The notes under the pieces were generated by a model. It was not told the origin of the DNA. It ran no database searches and saw only the letters and a list, made by a program, of their open reading frames with translations. From positions 1 to 62,561 of the forward strand of contig NZ_JACJSB010000029.1 of the NCBI RefSeq assembly GCF_014697585.1: a stretch of 62,561 bases of DNA, in the 5' to 3' direction. Position numbers and translations under genes: made by a program. The DNA comes from Dolichospermum sp. FACHB-1091. Lineage in GTDB: Bacteria; Cyanobacteriota; Cyanobacteriia; Cyanobacteriales; Nostocaceae. Shown piece by piece: positions 36,870 to 45,613 of this stretch (position 1 is the stretch's first letter; each line of letters begins with the position of its first letter).

Positions 36870-36974
36870 GGTAATGGGTAATGGGTAATGGGTAATTGGT
36901 AATGGGTAATGGGTAATGGGTAATGGGTAATGGGTAATGGGTAATGGGTAATTGGTAATTGGTAACGGGTAATT
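36870..36974. repeat. heptamer tandem array (GGGTAAT)
   Basis: Fourteen or fifteen head-to-tail units of GGGTAAT with a few GGTAATT variants, directly after mgtE. STRR type. Confidence 0.92.
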
Positions 36975-36981
36975 ATATATT

Positions 36982-37073
36982 AGGACTTACGCAAGATTCA
37001 TGGAATAACGAACCACTCCAGCCACAGAGATCACGGAGAAATGAGGATTTGAGAGATATTTTGCGTAAGTCCT
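36982..37073. repeat. 92-bp inverted-repeat element, family B copy 1
   Basis: Ends AGGACTTACGCAA and TTGCGTAAGTCCT are perfect 13-bp inverted repeats. A related 114-bp element with the same outer ends is at 48956-49069. Non-coding, MITE-like. Sits between two heptamer arrays. Confidence 0.9.
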
Positions 37074-37110
37074 GTATATATTATTTTCATTATTACTAAT
37101 TATCTGATAA

Positions 37111-37256
37111 CCCAAAATCCAAAATCCAAAATCCAAAATCCAAAATCTAAAATCTCAAATCCAAAATCTAATAACCCAAAATCTAAAATCCAAAATCCAA
37201 AATCCAAAATCCAAAATCTAAAATCCAAAATCTAAAATCCAAAATCCAAAATCCAA
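37111..37256. repeat. heptamer tandem array (AAAATCC / AAAATCT) abutting pyrB
   Basis: About 20 units of AAAATCC and AAAATCT occupying the whole region up to the pyrB ATG at 37257. It leaves no room for a normal Shine-Dalgarno sequence. Confidence 0.95.
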
Positions 37257-38249
37257 ATGCCTACAACTACCTGGAATCGTCATCATATTCTCACACTTGC
37301 GGACTTTACAACGGCCGAATATAACGCCGTTTTACAAACTGCGGCTTCATTTCAAGAGGTACTATCACGACGGACAAAGAAAGTCCCCACATTACAGGGA
37401 CAGGTGGTAGCAAATTTATTTTTTGAACCCTCTACCCGCACCCGCAGTAGTTTTGAAATAGCAGCTAAACGGTTAAGTGCAGATACTCTTAATTTTGCTG
37501 CTTCCACATCTTCCATGACTAAGGGAGAAACTATTTTAGATACAGCAAAAACCTATTTAGCAATGGGAACTGATATCATGGTAATCCGCCATAAAGATGC
37601 CGGAGTACCCTTGAGTATAGCCCAAGAAATGGATCGTTTAGGTGTAAAAGTTAGCGTTCTTAATGCTGGTGATGGACAACACGAACATCCATCTCAGGGA
37701 TTACTTGATTTATTTACTATTTGTAATTTAATTGATCCTGCACAACCAAGAATTGAATTATTAAAAGGTAAGAAAATTGCTATTGTTGGAGATATTTTAC
37801 ATTCCCGTGTCGCCCGTTCTAATATTTGGAGTTTAATTGCTAGTGGGGCAGAAGTTCATTTAGCAGCACCCCCCACATTATTACCTAAATTCTTCGCTGA
37901 ATATTTGGGTGTTCATGAAAATTCCCATAATTTATTTACCCATTGGCAACTAGAACCAGCTTTAGAAAATGCTGATTTTGTCATGACTTTACGTTTACAA
38001 AAAGAACGCATGACAGCCAATTTATTACCTAGTTTAAGAGAATATCATCAATTATTTGGTATTACTCGCCCTAAATTAAAACTTTGTCAACCTGACGTTA
38101 AAGTTTTACATCCAGGACCAGTTAATCGTGGTGTAGAAATTAGTTCTGATTTAATGGATGACCCTGAATTTAGTTTGATTCAATCTCAGGTAACTAGCGG
38201 TGTAGCAGTACGAATGGCACTTTTGTATTTTATCGGTAACAGAGTTTAA
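37257..38249 (+). CDS. pyrB: aspartate carbamoyltransferase catalytic subunit
   Basis: Commits carbamoyl phosphate and aspartate to pyrimidine synthesis. The 330 residues include the carbamoyl-phosphate loop [13 protein letters not shown] (about 54-66), the mobile SMTKGE loop (about 84-89), [11 protein letters not shown] (about 142-152), [10 protein letters not shown] in the aspartate domain, and LHPGPVNRG (about 284-292). The N-terminal [10 protein letters not shown] is conserved in cyanobacterial homologues, so ATG 37257 is the right start even though a heptamer array runs directly into it. No pyrI regulatory gene is adjacent. Confidence 0.97.
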   Translation: MPTTTWNRHHILTLADFTTAEYNAVLQTAASFQEVLSRRTKKVPTLQGQVVANLFFEPSTRTRSSFEIAAKRLSADTLNFAASTSSMTKGETILDTAKTYLAMGTDIMVIRHKDAGVPLSIAQEMDRLGVKVSVLNAGDGQHEHPSQGLLDLFTICNLIDPAQPRIELLKGKKIAIVGDILHSRVARSNIWSLIASGAEVHLAAPPTLLPKFFAEYLGVHENSHNLFTHWQLEPALENADFVMTLRLQKERMTANLLPSLREYHQLFGITRPKLKLCQPDVKVLHPGPVNRGVEISSDLMDDPEFSLIQSQVTSGVAVRMALLYFIGNRV

Positions 38250-38546
38250 TTCTAAATTCTTTTTTCAGATAGTTACTAGAAATATAGTCAAATATTTCTA
38301 GCTTGGTAAGGCCTACACCTTACAGGACTAACTACAAGCCACTAAAACTGAGTTTCTATCAAAGATAGAGTCCCCAACTACTTTTCTTAATATGTTCAAA
38401 GAACCGTTTAAGTCTGTTGAATAATGTTTACCAGACTAGGAATTAAATAAACCTTTTTTAACTCTTTTACCTAAGTATTGCTCATGCTTTTTGATTGGTT
38501 CAAAATCCAGAAAACTACATTTTGATGTGTAACTTTCTGTTGTCTC
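38250..38546. other. pyrB downstream region
   Basis: 297 bp without a gene. A hairpin GTAAGG-CCTACA-CCTTAC (about 38305-38322) lies 56 bp past pyrB. It has no T-run but may slow or end transcription. Confidence 0.35.
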
Positions 38547-39194
38547 TTAGTGCATTTCGTCGTATTCAGCGGTTTCTACCCTTCTTGCTTCCATACGCGA
38601 AGAAGGTAAAAACTCAGCGCGACGAACAGGGGCTAAGGGCGGTGTCTGTCCATTGTAAGAAGGATGAATTACTTGGACAGTACGAATAGGACGCTGTTTC
38701 GGCGCAAATAAGGACAATACTCCAGCAACCACAATACCCCCACCAATGGTTAATGTTGCACCACCCACAGCCCAAAGCATGGGGGAATTTCGCCAATCAT
38801 TTTGCTCCGGTTGTGGTAACGCAGCCATTTTTTGTTGTTGACTAGCTAATTGGGCTTGCCATTGCTGTTGAGTAGCACTTTGCAGTTGTTGTTGGAGTTG
38901 TTGGTTTTGTAACTTTAGTTGTTCATAGTCACTTTTAAACTTCTCAATCTGCATCTTCTGCTTTTCCATTTCTAACCGCTGATCAGAGTTGGGAGCAGTT
39001 GGCGGCTGATTAGAATACACTGGTTGCCCGTAATTAGGAGGATACTGCATTACCTGGGGTGCCATTACTGTTCCTGGCATTTGTGGGCTGACAGCAAAAT
39101 TTGATGATAAAGGGGTATTTGTCCCTTTAAGCAAAACTAGAGCCGCTAACCCAGCTACGGCAACTCCACCAATAAATGCCATACTTTCACTCAT
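38547..39194 (-). CDS. membrane protein with Gln-rich coiled coil, unknown function
   Basis: A 215-residue protein. It has an N-terminal hydrophobic span (about 6-24), a Pro/Gln/Tyr-rich linker, a long coiled coil with strings of glutamine (about 72-128), a second span (about 139-162), and an Arg/Pro-rich tail ending EYDEMH. It has no enzyme motif. The layout suggests both ends are anchored in one membrane with the coiled coil between them, perhaps a structural or scaffolding protein. I cannot name a family. Transcribed towards pyrB, with trpA upstream on the same strand 220 bp away. Confidence 0.7.
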   Translation of the reverse strand: MSESMAFIGGVAVAGLAALVLLKGTNTPLSSNFAVSPQMPGTVMAPQVMQYPPNYGQPVYSNQPPTAPNSDQRLEMEKQKMQIEKFKSDYEQLKLQNQQLQQQLQSATQQQWQAQLASQQQKMAALPQPEQNDWRNSPMLWAVGGATLTIGGGIVVAGVLSLFAPKQRPIRTVQVIHPSYNGQTPPLAPVRRAEFLPSSRMEARRVETAEYDEMH

Positions 39195-39413
39195 TGTTGT
39201 TACCCCTTAATACTAATGAACAGTAATTCATTTTTAACAGATGTACTCTCACACCCATAATTTTTACTTACCTCCTATGTGTAAGAATCAAGTTTTAAAA
39301 CAGTGTATCAGTTATTTTTTCGCCTATTCTAATATATGCTGTTATTATTTAACGCTATTACAGTCAAATTGTCCAGTAGAAAATCACAAAAAATACACTG
39401 TTTTTATTTTTGC

Positions 39414-40217
39414 TTAAATGGGATTGTTGAGGGCTGTCTTGAGACTTTGGCAAAACTGACCAATGGCTTCTAGTCCCTGTTCTGGCGTTCCTTCTGCTAG
39501 GCGCTTGACTACAGCACTACCCACAATTGCTGCATCTGCACCCCATTCCCTTACTTGTCGCGCTTGTTCAGGCTCGGAAATACCAAAACCCACACCAATG
39601 GGTTTATCTGTAACATGACGAATTTCTTGGAGTAAATCAAAAACCCGTCCTTGTATCTGGGTTCGCATACCAGTGACACCAGTAACACTTACCAAATAGA
39701 TGAAGCCCCCGGAAGCACGAGCGATCGCTTTTATCCGCTCCTGATCACTGGTAGGAGCTACCAATAGGATTAAATCTATCCCCCTCTCGGCGGCAGGTTT
39801 TATTAGCCCTGCTGACTCTTCTAGGGGTAAATCAGGAACTACTAAACCCGCTACTCCAGCCTCCTGAACTTGCTGGAGAAATTTATCAATACCTCGATGT
39901 AAAATCGGATTGTAATATGTAAATAAAATAATCGGCGATCGCAAGCTTGGGCTAATAGATTTAAGCATTTCTAATACCCGCTCTAGAGTTGTCCCCCGTT
40001 GCAAGGCACGAGTAGCAGCAGCTTGAATCACTGGACCATCGGCCAAGGGATCAGAATAGGGTACACCCAACTCAATCAGATCAGCACCAGAACGATCTAG
40101 AACCTGTAAAGCTTTAGCTGTAGTTTCTAAATCGGGATCACCAGCGGTAATAAAGGGAATCAAAGCGCACTCCTGATTCCGTCTCAAACTTTCAAAGCAA
40201 CGAGAAATAGCAGTCAT
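39414..40217 (-). CDS. trpA: tryptophan synthase alpha subunit
   Basis: Cleaves indole-3-glycerol phosphate to indole, which is channelled to the beta subunit for tryptophan synthesis. A 267-residue TIM barrel with catalytic E49 ([12 protein letters not shown]) and D60 (PLADGP), the phosphate-binding [10 protein letters not shown] and VGSAVV segments, and [10 protein letters not shown]. Separate from other trp genes, as is normal in cyanobacteria, and placed downstream of ndhL and a DUF3007 gene. That local order recurs in cyanobacteria as far as I recall. A short GTCAGTG tandem repeat lies in the 95-bp gap upstream. Confidence 0.96.
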   Translation of the reverse strand: MTAISRCFESLRRNQECALIPFITAGDPDLETTAKALQVLDRSGADLIELGVPYSDPLADGPVIQAAATRALQRGTTLERVLEMLKSISPSLRSPIILFTYYNPILHRGIDKFLQQVQEAGVAGLVVPDLPLEESAGLIKPAAERGIDLILLVAPTSDQERIKAIARASGGFIYLVSVTGVTGMRTQIQGRVFDLLQEIRHVTDKPIGVGFGISEPEQARQVREWGADAAIVGSAVVKRLAEGTPEQGLEAIGQFCQSLKTALNNPI

Positions 40218-40224
40218 TTCACCT

Positions 40225-40262
40225 AGTCAGTAGTCAGTGGTCAGTGGTCAGTGGTCAGTGGT
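40225..40262. repeat. short tandem repeat (GTCAGTG)
   Basis: Five or so units of GTCAGTG/GTCAGTA between the DUF3007 gene and trpA. STRR type. Confidence 0.8.
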
Positions 40263-40312
40263 TATTTATAAAGAAACATAAAGAAACAACTGACAACTGA
40301 ACAATGATAACC

Positions 40313-40624
40313 TTAAACCTGAGATTCTTTTTCCTGTTCAATTTTCGCCTGTAGTTTGGCTAATTCTTCAGGAGAAAGTTCATCAAGACGCTTTTGCAAA
40401 AAAGCTGTTTCATAAGCCTCTCGTTGTTGATGGTAGGTCATTTTATTCCCCATTGCTCGGAAAATATAGGTGCATAACCAGCCAATTAGACCCGCTATCA
40501 AAAATACCTGACTCCAGATCCCAGCATTTTGACTATCTAAACCTACTAGCTGCAAACCCACATAAGCCAAACCACCGGCTACGAAAACGCCGAAACCAAT
40601 ACCAATCGCGTCAATACGTCGCAT
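40313..40624 (-). CDS. DUF3007 membrane protein
   Basis: A 103-residue protein with two membrane spans (about 6-26 and 36-58) and a charged C-terminal helix (AFLQKRLDELSPEELAKLQAKIEQEKE). It matches the DUF3007 family, found in cyanobacteria and plastids. It lies 27 bp after ndhL and before trpA on the same strand. Position next to an NDH-1 subunit hints at a thylakoid role, but no function is established from the sequence. Confidence 0.85.
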   Translation of the reverse strand: MRRIDAIGIGFGVFVAGGLAYVGLQLVGLDSQNAGIWSQVFLIAGLIGWLCTYIFRAMGNKMTYHQQREAYETAFLQKRLDELSPEELAKLQAKIEQEKESQV

Positions 40625-40651
40625 GAGTTTTATGACCTACCAAATCTTAAT

Positions 40652-40861
40652 TTAAGCAATTTTGCGCGGACGGGGGTTCAAATTTACAAATGGTGAGAGA
40701 ACGAGTAAACCCGGAAAGAAGAAAAACACCAAAAAGTACATAAACACCCGTTCCACAGAACCAGCCGCATACCATCTTAAACTCAAGTAAAACAAGACAG
40801 CAATTGGTATCACCAGCAGATAAGCGCCAGCCAAACTCAGATACAGTAGTGCTACAACCAT
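40652..40861 (-). CDS. ndhL: NAD(P)H-quinone oxidoreductase subunit L
   Basis: Small membrane subunit of the cyanobacterial NDH-1 complex, which drives cyclic electron flow, respiration and CO2 uptake in thylakoids. The 69 residues consist of two hydrophobic spans (about 3-24 and 38-57) joined by [20 protein letters not shown], followed by the tail [10 protein letters not shown]. This pattern, including [23 protein letters not shown], is characteristic of NdhL. A longer overlapping frame (40647-40904) is a shadow. It starts at ATG 40861 and heads an ndhL-DUF3007-trpA group. Confidence 0.93.
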   Translation of the reverse strand: MVVALLYLSLAGAYLLVIPIAVLFYLSLRWYAAGSVERVFMYFLVFFFFPGLLVLSPFVNLNPRPRKIA

Positions 40862-41230
40862 ATTCCTTACCGCAATTTGAGAAAACTATATTTGGTGTAT
40901 TCACTTCATAATACGCTGAATGCCCGGATTAAGGGAATCAGTAATCAGCAATTTAGTGTATCAATCTCCATTTCTCAACACGGGAAAAATTTAATTTGCT
41001 CAAAATCTCAACTTTATGATATAATCGGATAGAACCATTAAACTGGAAACTTGAGCAAGTAAAAGACTAACTTTCTGTTTTGTTTGGGGCCAAGTCCCAA
41101 ATATTCAAGTTAGAAAAATAAAAACTAAATTTTTTGGAAATTTTTTTCAAAATCTACTTGCCAAAAAAAAGTAATTAGTGGTATAACAGACAAGCAGGCG
41201 AAAAACTGCACAAAAAACTAAAAACCCTTC
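40862..41230. other. intergenic region between ndhL and tRNA-Leu
   Basis: 369 bp without a gene. It holds the divergent promoters; the only one I can point to is the tRNA-side pair listed separately. AT-rich with several A-tracts (41118-41175). Confidence 0.5.
41158..41187 (+). promoter_or_regulatory. sigma-70-like promoter for tRNA-Leu
   Basis: TTGCCA at 41158-41163 and TATAAC at 41182-41187, 18 bp apart. The expected transcription start near 41195 is about 35 bp before the mature tRNA 5' end. Confidence 0.5.
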
Positions 41231-41598
41231 GGGAGTGTGGCGGAATGGTAGACGCTACGGACTTAAGGAATTGAGCCTTGATTGGGAAACCTTTCAAGTG
41301 GAAGCTCTCAAACTCAGGGAAACCTAAATCTCATAACCTAAATTTAGTTTATAGATATGGCAATCCTGAGCCAAGCCCAAAAAATCTAAAATTTGAGATG
41401 AAAAGTTCTCAAGTTAAAGACTATGGGAAGGTGCAGAGACTCGACGGGAGCTACCCTAACGTCAAGACGAGGGTAAAGAGAGAGTCCAATTCTCAAAACT
41501 TAGAACTGCTTTAGCAACTGAGTAGTAGTGAAAACTGCAGGAGAATGAAAATCCGTTGACCTTAAACGGTCGTGGGGGTTCAAGTCCCCCCACTCCCA
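41231..41598 (+). tRNA. trnL: tRNA-Leu(UAA) interrupted by a group I intron
   Basis: Acceptor stem GGGAGTG (41231) pairs with CACTCCC (41591). Exon 1 ends in ACGGACTT at 41264 and exon 2 begins AAAATCCGT at 41548. Joined, they give the anticodon loop CTTAAAA with anticodon UAA and a class II variable arm, 85 nt in all. The T arm GGGGGTTCAAGTCCCCC is intact and CCA is not encoded. The break is between the first and second anticodon bases, the classic site in cyanobacteria and plastids. Confidence 0.96.
41265..41547 (+). ncRNA. group I intron (trnL-UAA type, subgroup IC3)
   Basis: A 283-nt intron with the conserved core: 5' end AAGGAATTGAGCC after a U, Q-like AATCCTGAGCCAA (about 41364-41376), the guanosine-site R element GTGCAGAGACTCGACGGGAG (about 41432-41451), the S element AAGACGAGGGTAAAGAGAG, and a terminal G at 41547. 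It has no homing-endonuclease gene. Presumably self-splicing, as in other cyanobacteria. Confidence 0.93.
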
Positions 41599-41644
41599 TA
41601 TAGAAAGATAATTTTTGAAAATGTGCTAAAACACCAGTTTGGGT

Positions 41645-41806
41645 TTTCCTGGCTGAGTTTTTTAGACCATTTTAAGGGGGAAGGTTCAGCCGTCTCTGCT
41701 GTATGAGGGGAGGTAAGACCAAAGCTAGGAGGAAAGTCCAAGTTGCGCTACTCCTCCGTGAGTACAGAAGCCAACACTGCACTTGATACTCCAAGTCAGT
41801 GTGGGT
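41645..41806 (+). ncRNA. candidate structured RNA downstream of tRNA-Leu
   Basis: Three hairpins in a row: GGCTGA/TCAGCC (41651-41691), GGAGG/CCTCC extended by AGT/ACT (41728-41757), and a 13-bp stem ACACTG-ACTTG / CAAGT-CAGTGT (41771-41804) with loop ATACTC. The middle part includes GAGGAAAGTCC and TACAGAA, which recall words of RNase P RNA, but the rest of that RNA is missing. GC content is higher than in the flanks. Either strand is possible; on the minus strand it would be the 3' end of the methyltransferase transcript. I cannot name it. Confidence 0.3.
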
Positions 41807-41809
41807 AGT

Positions 41810-42529
41810 TCAAAACCGGACTTTGTACAATTCAAATAATTCTCCTAATTGCTGTTTAACAATTTTACCACCCCCAGCTTTAATTATTTTTTCCCATTCT
41901 GAAATCGGTTCGAGAAACACCTCCGCACCTAAATAGGTTTCGAGTACAGCCCAGTCTTCTGCTAGGGGTTGTTCGGAATTGAGAATATCAAAAACAAAAT
42001 TTCCTCCTGGTTTTAATACTCGTTTGACTTCTATTAATACAGCTTGCCAATATTCTAAGGGAAAATAGCAACTAAATCCTGTGGCAATTACTAAATCAAA
42101 TTGATCTTCTGGATATTTTAAATGGTGAGATGGTCCTAATTCTACACCTTTAAACAGTTTGGAATTTAATTGTGAACCACGGGAATTAAGAGTATCTTTG
42201 GCTATATTACTAATTTCTTGTCCATAAAAGAATGCTTGCCAATCTCTCCAAGGATAGATTAAAAAGCTAAAACCGCAACCAATGTCTAAACAGTGTTGAT
42301 TTTTTTGAGGTTGAGCAATTTCCCAAAATGGTGAAACTATTCTATCATTTAATCTGCCATTAATCCATTCCTGAAATATTGGCATTGCTTCTATTTCTTC
42401 GGGTAATGTAAATTTTTGATTTTGATATTGACGGTTAAAACGATATGCTATTTGTGCTATTCTTTCTTGCCATTTATCAGCGGAATAGTTATTGGTTTTA
42501 TAAGTATTAGCAGGTGAATTTTTAGACAT
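41810..42529 (-). CDS. class I SAM-dependent methyltransferase
   Basis: A 239-residue methyltransferase. Motif I CLDIGCGFSFLIYPW is near residue 84, an acidic motif II-like GQEISNIAKDTL follows, motif post-I is QFDLVIATGFSCYFP, and VKRVLKPGGNFVFDI precedes the final strands. The N-terminal 65 residues are specific to this subgroup. Substrate unknown. Encoded 43 bp downstream of the fused ABC ATPase on the same strand, so possibly co-transcribed. Confidence 0.85.
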   Translation of the reverse strand: MSKNSPANTYKTNNYSADKWQERIAQIAYRFNRQYQNQKFTLPEEIEAMPIFQEWINGRLNDRIVSPFWEIAQPQKNQHCLDIGCGFSFLIYPWRDWQAFFYGQEISNIAKDTLNSRGSQLNSKLFKGVELGPSHHLKYPEDQFDLVIATGFSCYFPLEYWQAVLIEVKRVLKPGGNFVFDILNSEQPLAEDWAVLETYLGAEVFLEPISEWEKIIKAGGGKIVKQQLGELFELYKVRF

Positions 42530-42571
42530 TTATTACTTTGGTAATTGGTAATTTTCTTGCTCCTAACTCCT

Positions 42572-44218
42572 TTAAGCTTTTGCTAGTAAAGGTGCAGCAG
42601 CTAGGAGGGTTTGGGTATAAGGGTGTTGAGGATGAGCAAAAATTTGTTTAGTCTGTCCTATTTCTACTATTTTACCACTATTCATGACGGCAATGCGATC
42701 GCACAAAAACCGTGCTAACCATAAATCATGGGTAATAAACAAGTAGGTTAAATCAAATTCTGCTTTTAATTGTAACATTAAATCGAGGACTTGGGTTTGT
42801 ACACTCGCATCTAACATACTCACCGGTTCATCACATATTATCAGTTTCGGACGAGTAATTAAAGCCCGGGCTATAGCTACCCGTTGTTGTTGTCCTCCAG
42901 ATAAATCAGCAGGATAACGGTGATAATATAATTCTGCTGGGGTTAAACCAACTTTTTCTAACATCCATAACACCTGTTCTTTGGCTTTTTTTCCATGAGC
43001 TAAATTATGAATTAATAAAGGATCTGTGATACTTTCCCCTACGGTCATGGCTGGATTTAAACAAGCATGAGGATCTTGAAATATCATTTGGATTTGTCTC
43101 CGGGAAAAACGGATTTCTTGACGGGATAAACTGGTTAATTCCTGTCCTAAAAATTCGACTTTTCCTGATGTGGGACTGATCAATTGTAAGATGGTTCTCG
43201 AAAGTGTACTTTTCCCACAACCAGACTCTCCTACTAATCCTAAAATTTCCCCTGGATACAATTCTAAGTTAATTCCATCTACGGCTTTAACTGTTTGACC
43301 TTCTCCTTTAAATATTCTTTCAATAAAATTCGGTTCTATGGTATAATGTTGTTTGAGTTCGGTAATTTTTAAAATGGGATTTTCTTGGTTGAGTTTTCCC
43401 TGTTCCCCGTTCTCTTTTCCCTCTTCCTGTTGAATATGTAACGCTGCTTTTAATAAGGATTGAGTATATTTGTGTTCAGGGTGAGCAAATACAGTTTCCG
43501 TTTTCCCCATTTCGACTATTTTACCCTGATACATCACCCCAATGCGATCGCAATATTCCCCCACCATGGCTAAATCATGGGAAATTAACAATAATCCCAT
43601 ATTTTCTTCTCTACATAATCGCGTTAATTCTTGGAGAATTTGAGCAGAAACAGTCACGTCTAAACTAGTTGTTGGTTCGTCCGCAATAATTAATTTAGGA
43701 CTCAATAACAAAGCTAACGCGATCGCTACCCGTTGACGCATTCCTCCGCTAAACTCATGGGGGTACTGATGCCAACGATTAGAAGGGATTTTTACCTTGT
43801 CTAAAGTCGCTAAAGCTCTTTCCTTGGCTTGCTGTTTGGATAATTCTGGTGCATGAGCCTGTAAAGTTTCAATACAATGATTACCAATAGTCATTAATGG
43901 ATCTAATCGCGTCATGGGATCTTGGAAAATCAAAGCCACGGCTTCACCCCGAAACTTTTGCATCTGCATTGGTGTTAAATTAAATACAGATTCTCCCTGA
44001 AATTTTACTAATCCTTCCACACGACTGGAGGCTGGTAATAAACCCATAATTGCTCTACCAATAGTTGATTTACCACAACCAGACTCTCCTACCAATCCCA
44101 TGCTTTGACCAGATTTGAGAACAAAAGATACATCATCAACAGCCCAGTTTTCCCTTTCTCCACTGCGTTGAGGATAGGCTACACGCAGATTTTCCACAAC
44201 AAATAAAGCTTCACTCAT
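42572..44218 (-). CDS. fused dipeptide/oligopeptide-type ABC ATPase (two NBDs)
   Basis: A 548-residue protein joining DppD-like and DppF-like ATPases in one chain, as in YejF/GsiA. The first NBD has Walker A GESGCGKST near residue 39, signature SGGMRQRVAIA, and Walker B LIIADEPTTSLD. The second has GESGCGKST near 330, signature LSGGQQQRVAIA, and Walker B LIICDEPVSMLD. Each ends with the oligopeptide-transporter C-terminal motif (HPEHKYTQSLL, HPQHPYTQTLL). It should energise import of peptides or a similar solute across the plasma membrane. No permease or binding-protein gene is beside it, so partners are encoded elsewhere. Confidence 0.93.
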   Translation of the reverse strand: MSEALFVVENLRVAYPQRSGERENWAVDDVSFVLKSGQSMGLVGESGCGKSTIGRAIMGLLPASSRVEGLVKFQGESVFNLTPMQMQKFRGEAVALIFQDPMTRLDPLMTIGNHCIETLQAHAPELSKQQAKERALATLDKVKIPSNRWHQYPHEFSGGMRQRVAIALALLLSPKLIIADEPTTSLDVTVSAQILQELTRLCREENMGLLLISHDLAMVGEYCDRIGVMYQGKIVEMGKTETVFAHPEHKYTQSLLKAALHIQQEEGKENGEQGKLNQENPILKITELKQHYTIEPNFIERIFKGEGQTVKAVDGINLELYPGEILGLVGESGCGKSTLSRTILQLISPTSGKVEFLGQELTSLSRQEIRFSRRQIQMIFQDPHACLNPAMTVGESITDPLLIHNLAHGKKAKEQVLWMLEKVGLTPAELYYHRYPADLSGGQQQRVAIARALITRPKLIICDEPVSMLDASVQTQVLDLMLQLKAEFDLTYLFITHDLWLARFLCDRIAVMNSGKIVEIGQTKQIFAHPQHPYTQTLLAAAPLLAKA

Positions 44219-44351
44219 AATTCAGACTTTTTATAAACGTATTAATTTTAACTTTTTTCACAAGTATATTCTGTATACAGTTCAATGAATTACGGCTGTT
44301 CACCAAATTCTAGACTTGATATACCCGTTATATACTGTAATGATTTTAGTT

Positions 44352-44607
44352 AGGGCTTGCTGATAGCGTAGCGTGGCGTTAGCCATATAAACCTAAAACC
44401 ATTTATTAACAAAGGGTTTCGCGGATTTTTACCACAGAAAAGTGCAAGATTTTGGCTAATGGTGTCTCAAAATTTGCATTTTTCTTTGTCGGATTTGGAA
44501 AATTGAGGATATCGATATCCAAACAGTTAAAACTGTTCCCTGTTCCCAGTTAAGAGTTCCCAGTTAAGAGTTCCCTGCCCTCACAGACAACTTTTTCAGC
44601 AAGCCCT
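44352..44607. mobile_element. 256-bp non-autonomous element with terminal inverted repeats
   Basis: Starts AGGGCTTGCTGA and ends TCAGCAAGCCCT, a perfect 12-bp inverted repeat. Inside are short heptamer-like words (TTCCCAGTTAAGAG repeated) and no open frame of note. It looks like a MITE or the shell of an insertion sequence that lost its transposase. Only one copy is in this window. The flanking 44219-44351 and 44608-44698 show nothing else. Confidence 0.65.
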
Positions 44608-44698
44608 ATAATGTAATATTAAGAATCATAAATATTCTTTGCTAATTTAGCATAGCAGGGATGTTTATAATTGATACCTTTTGATTTTAGCATTTTGT

Positions 44699-45583
44699 AT
44701 GAGTAATGATAAATTAGTTATGAACTGGCAACAACTAACCACACCAGATGTAATTGGTGATACAAACTCCAATTTATTCGGGGAAATTGTGCAAGAAACC
44801 TTTGCTTTAACCCGTCGTCTGTTTATTCAACTGCAACGACGACCTTCCAGCCTGATAGCAGGGATTATTCAGCCCGTTATGTGGTTAGTTTTATTTGGTG
44901 CATTATTCCAAAATGCCCCCAAAGGTTTATTTAGTAGTACGTCTAATTACGGTCAATTTCTTGCAGCAGGTGTAATAGTATTTACCGCGTTTGCTGGGGC
45001 TTTAAATGCCGGTTTACCCGTCATGTTTGACAGAGAATTTGGCTTTTTAAATCGCTTACTGGTTGCACCCTTAGCCTCACGCTTTTCAATTGTTTTTGCA
45101 TCTGCTATCTTTATCATTAGCCAAAGCTTACTACAAGCGGCGGTAATTGTGGCAGCAGCGGCATTTTTAGGGGCTGGTTTACCTGATTTTACCGGATTAT
45201 GTGCGATCGCTTTGATTGTCTTTCTTCTCGCCTTGGGTGTCACCGCAATATCACTAGGTTTGGCCTTTGCATTACCGGGACACATTGAACTGATAGCCGT
45301 AATTTTTGTTACTAATCTTCCCTTATTATTTGCCAGTACAGCCTTAGCGCCTTTATCCTTTATGCCCAGTTGGTTACAGGTTATTGCTACCCTCAACCCT
45401 CTCAGCTACGCAATTGAACCAATTCGCTACTTATATCTACATAGCAGTTGGGGATTAGATAATATAGTCATGCAAGCCTTCTGGGGTAATGTTACCTTTG
45501 GGTCTGCACTATTAGTCTTACTAGGTTTTGCCCTCTTTGCTTTACTTAGTATACAATCGCAAATACGTCGCAGTCTTGCTTAA
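44699..45583 (+). CDS. ABC-2 type transporter permease
   Basis: A 294-residue exporter permease with six spans. The amphipathic N-terminal helix (ETFALTRRLFIQLQRRPSSLIAGIIQPVMWLVLFG) and the LNPLSYAIEPIRYLYL signature before the last span are typical of the NodJ/DrrB-like group. ATG 44699 is preferred to an in-frame TTG at 44681. No ATPase gene is adjacent, so it must pair with a subunit encoded elsewhere. A small secreted-protein gene follows 30 bp later in the same direction. Confidence 0.9.
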   Translation: MSNDKLVMNWQQLTTPDVIGDTNSNLFGEIVQETFALTRRLFIQLQRRPSSLIAGIIQPVMWLVLFGALFQNAPKGLFSSTSNYGQFLAAGVIVFTAFAGALNAGLPVMFDREFGFLNRLLVAPLASRFSIVFASAIFIISQSLLQAAVIVAAAAFLGAGLPDFTGLCAIALIVFLLALGVTAISLGLAFALPGHIELIAVIFVTNLPLLFASTALAPLSFMPSWLQVIATLNPLSYAIEPIRYLYLHSSWGLDNIVMQAFWGNVTFGSALLVLLGFALFALLSIQSQIRRSLA

Positions 45584-45613
45584 TCCAAAAAGCAGAATAG
45601 GAGGGGAAAATCC

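Noticed and set aside
40647-40904. 85-codon frame overlapping ndhL
   Set aside because: It is out of frame with the well-conserved NdhL sequence and has no membrane or family pattern of its own.
41278-41514. Open reading frame of 78 codons inside the tRNA-Leu intron
   Set aside because: It covers the conserved R and S elements of the group I intron, has no ribosome-binding site and does not look like a homing endonuclease.
41700-41770. Possible RNase P RNA gene because of GAGGAAAGTCC and TACAGAA
   Set aside because: The whole region is under 170 bp and lacks the 3' conserved core, whereas cyanobacterial rnpB is several hundred bases.
44953-45396. 147-codon minus-strand frame within the ABC-2 permease gene
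   Set aside because: The plus-strand protein has clear family signatures; the minus-strand frame is a composition shadow.
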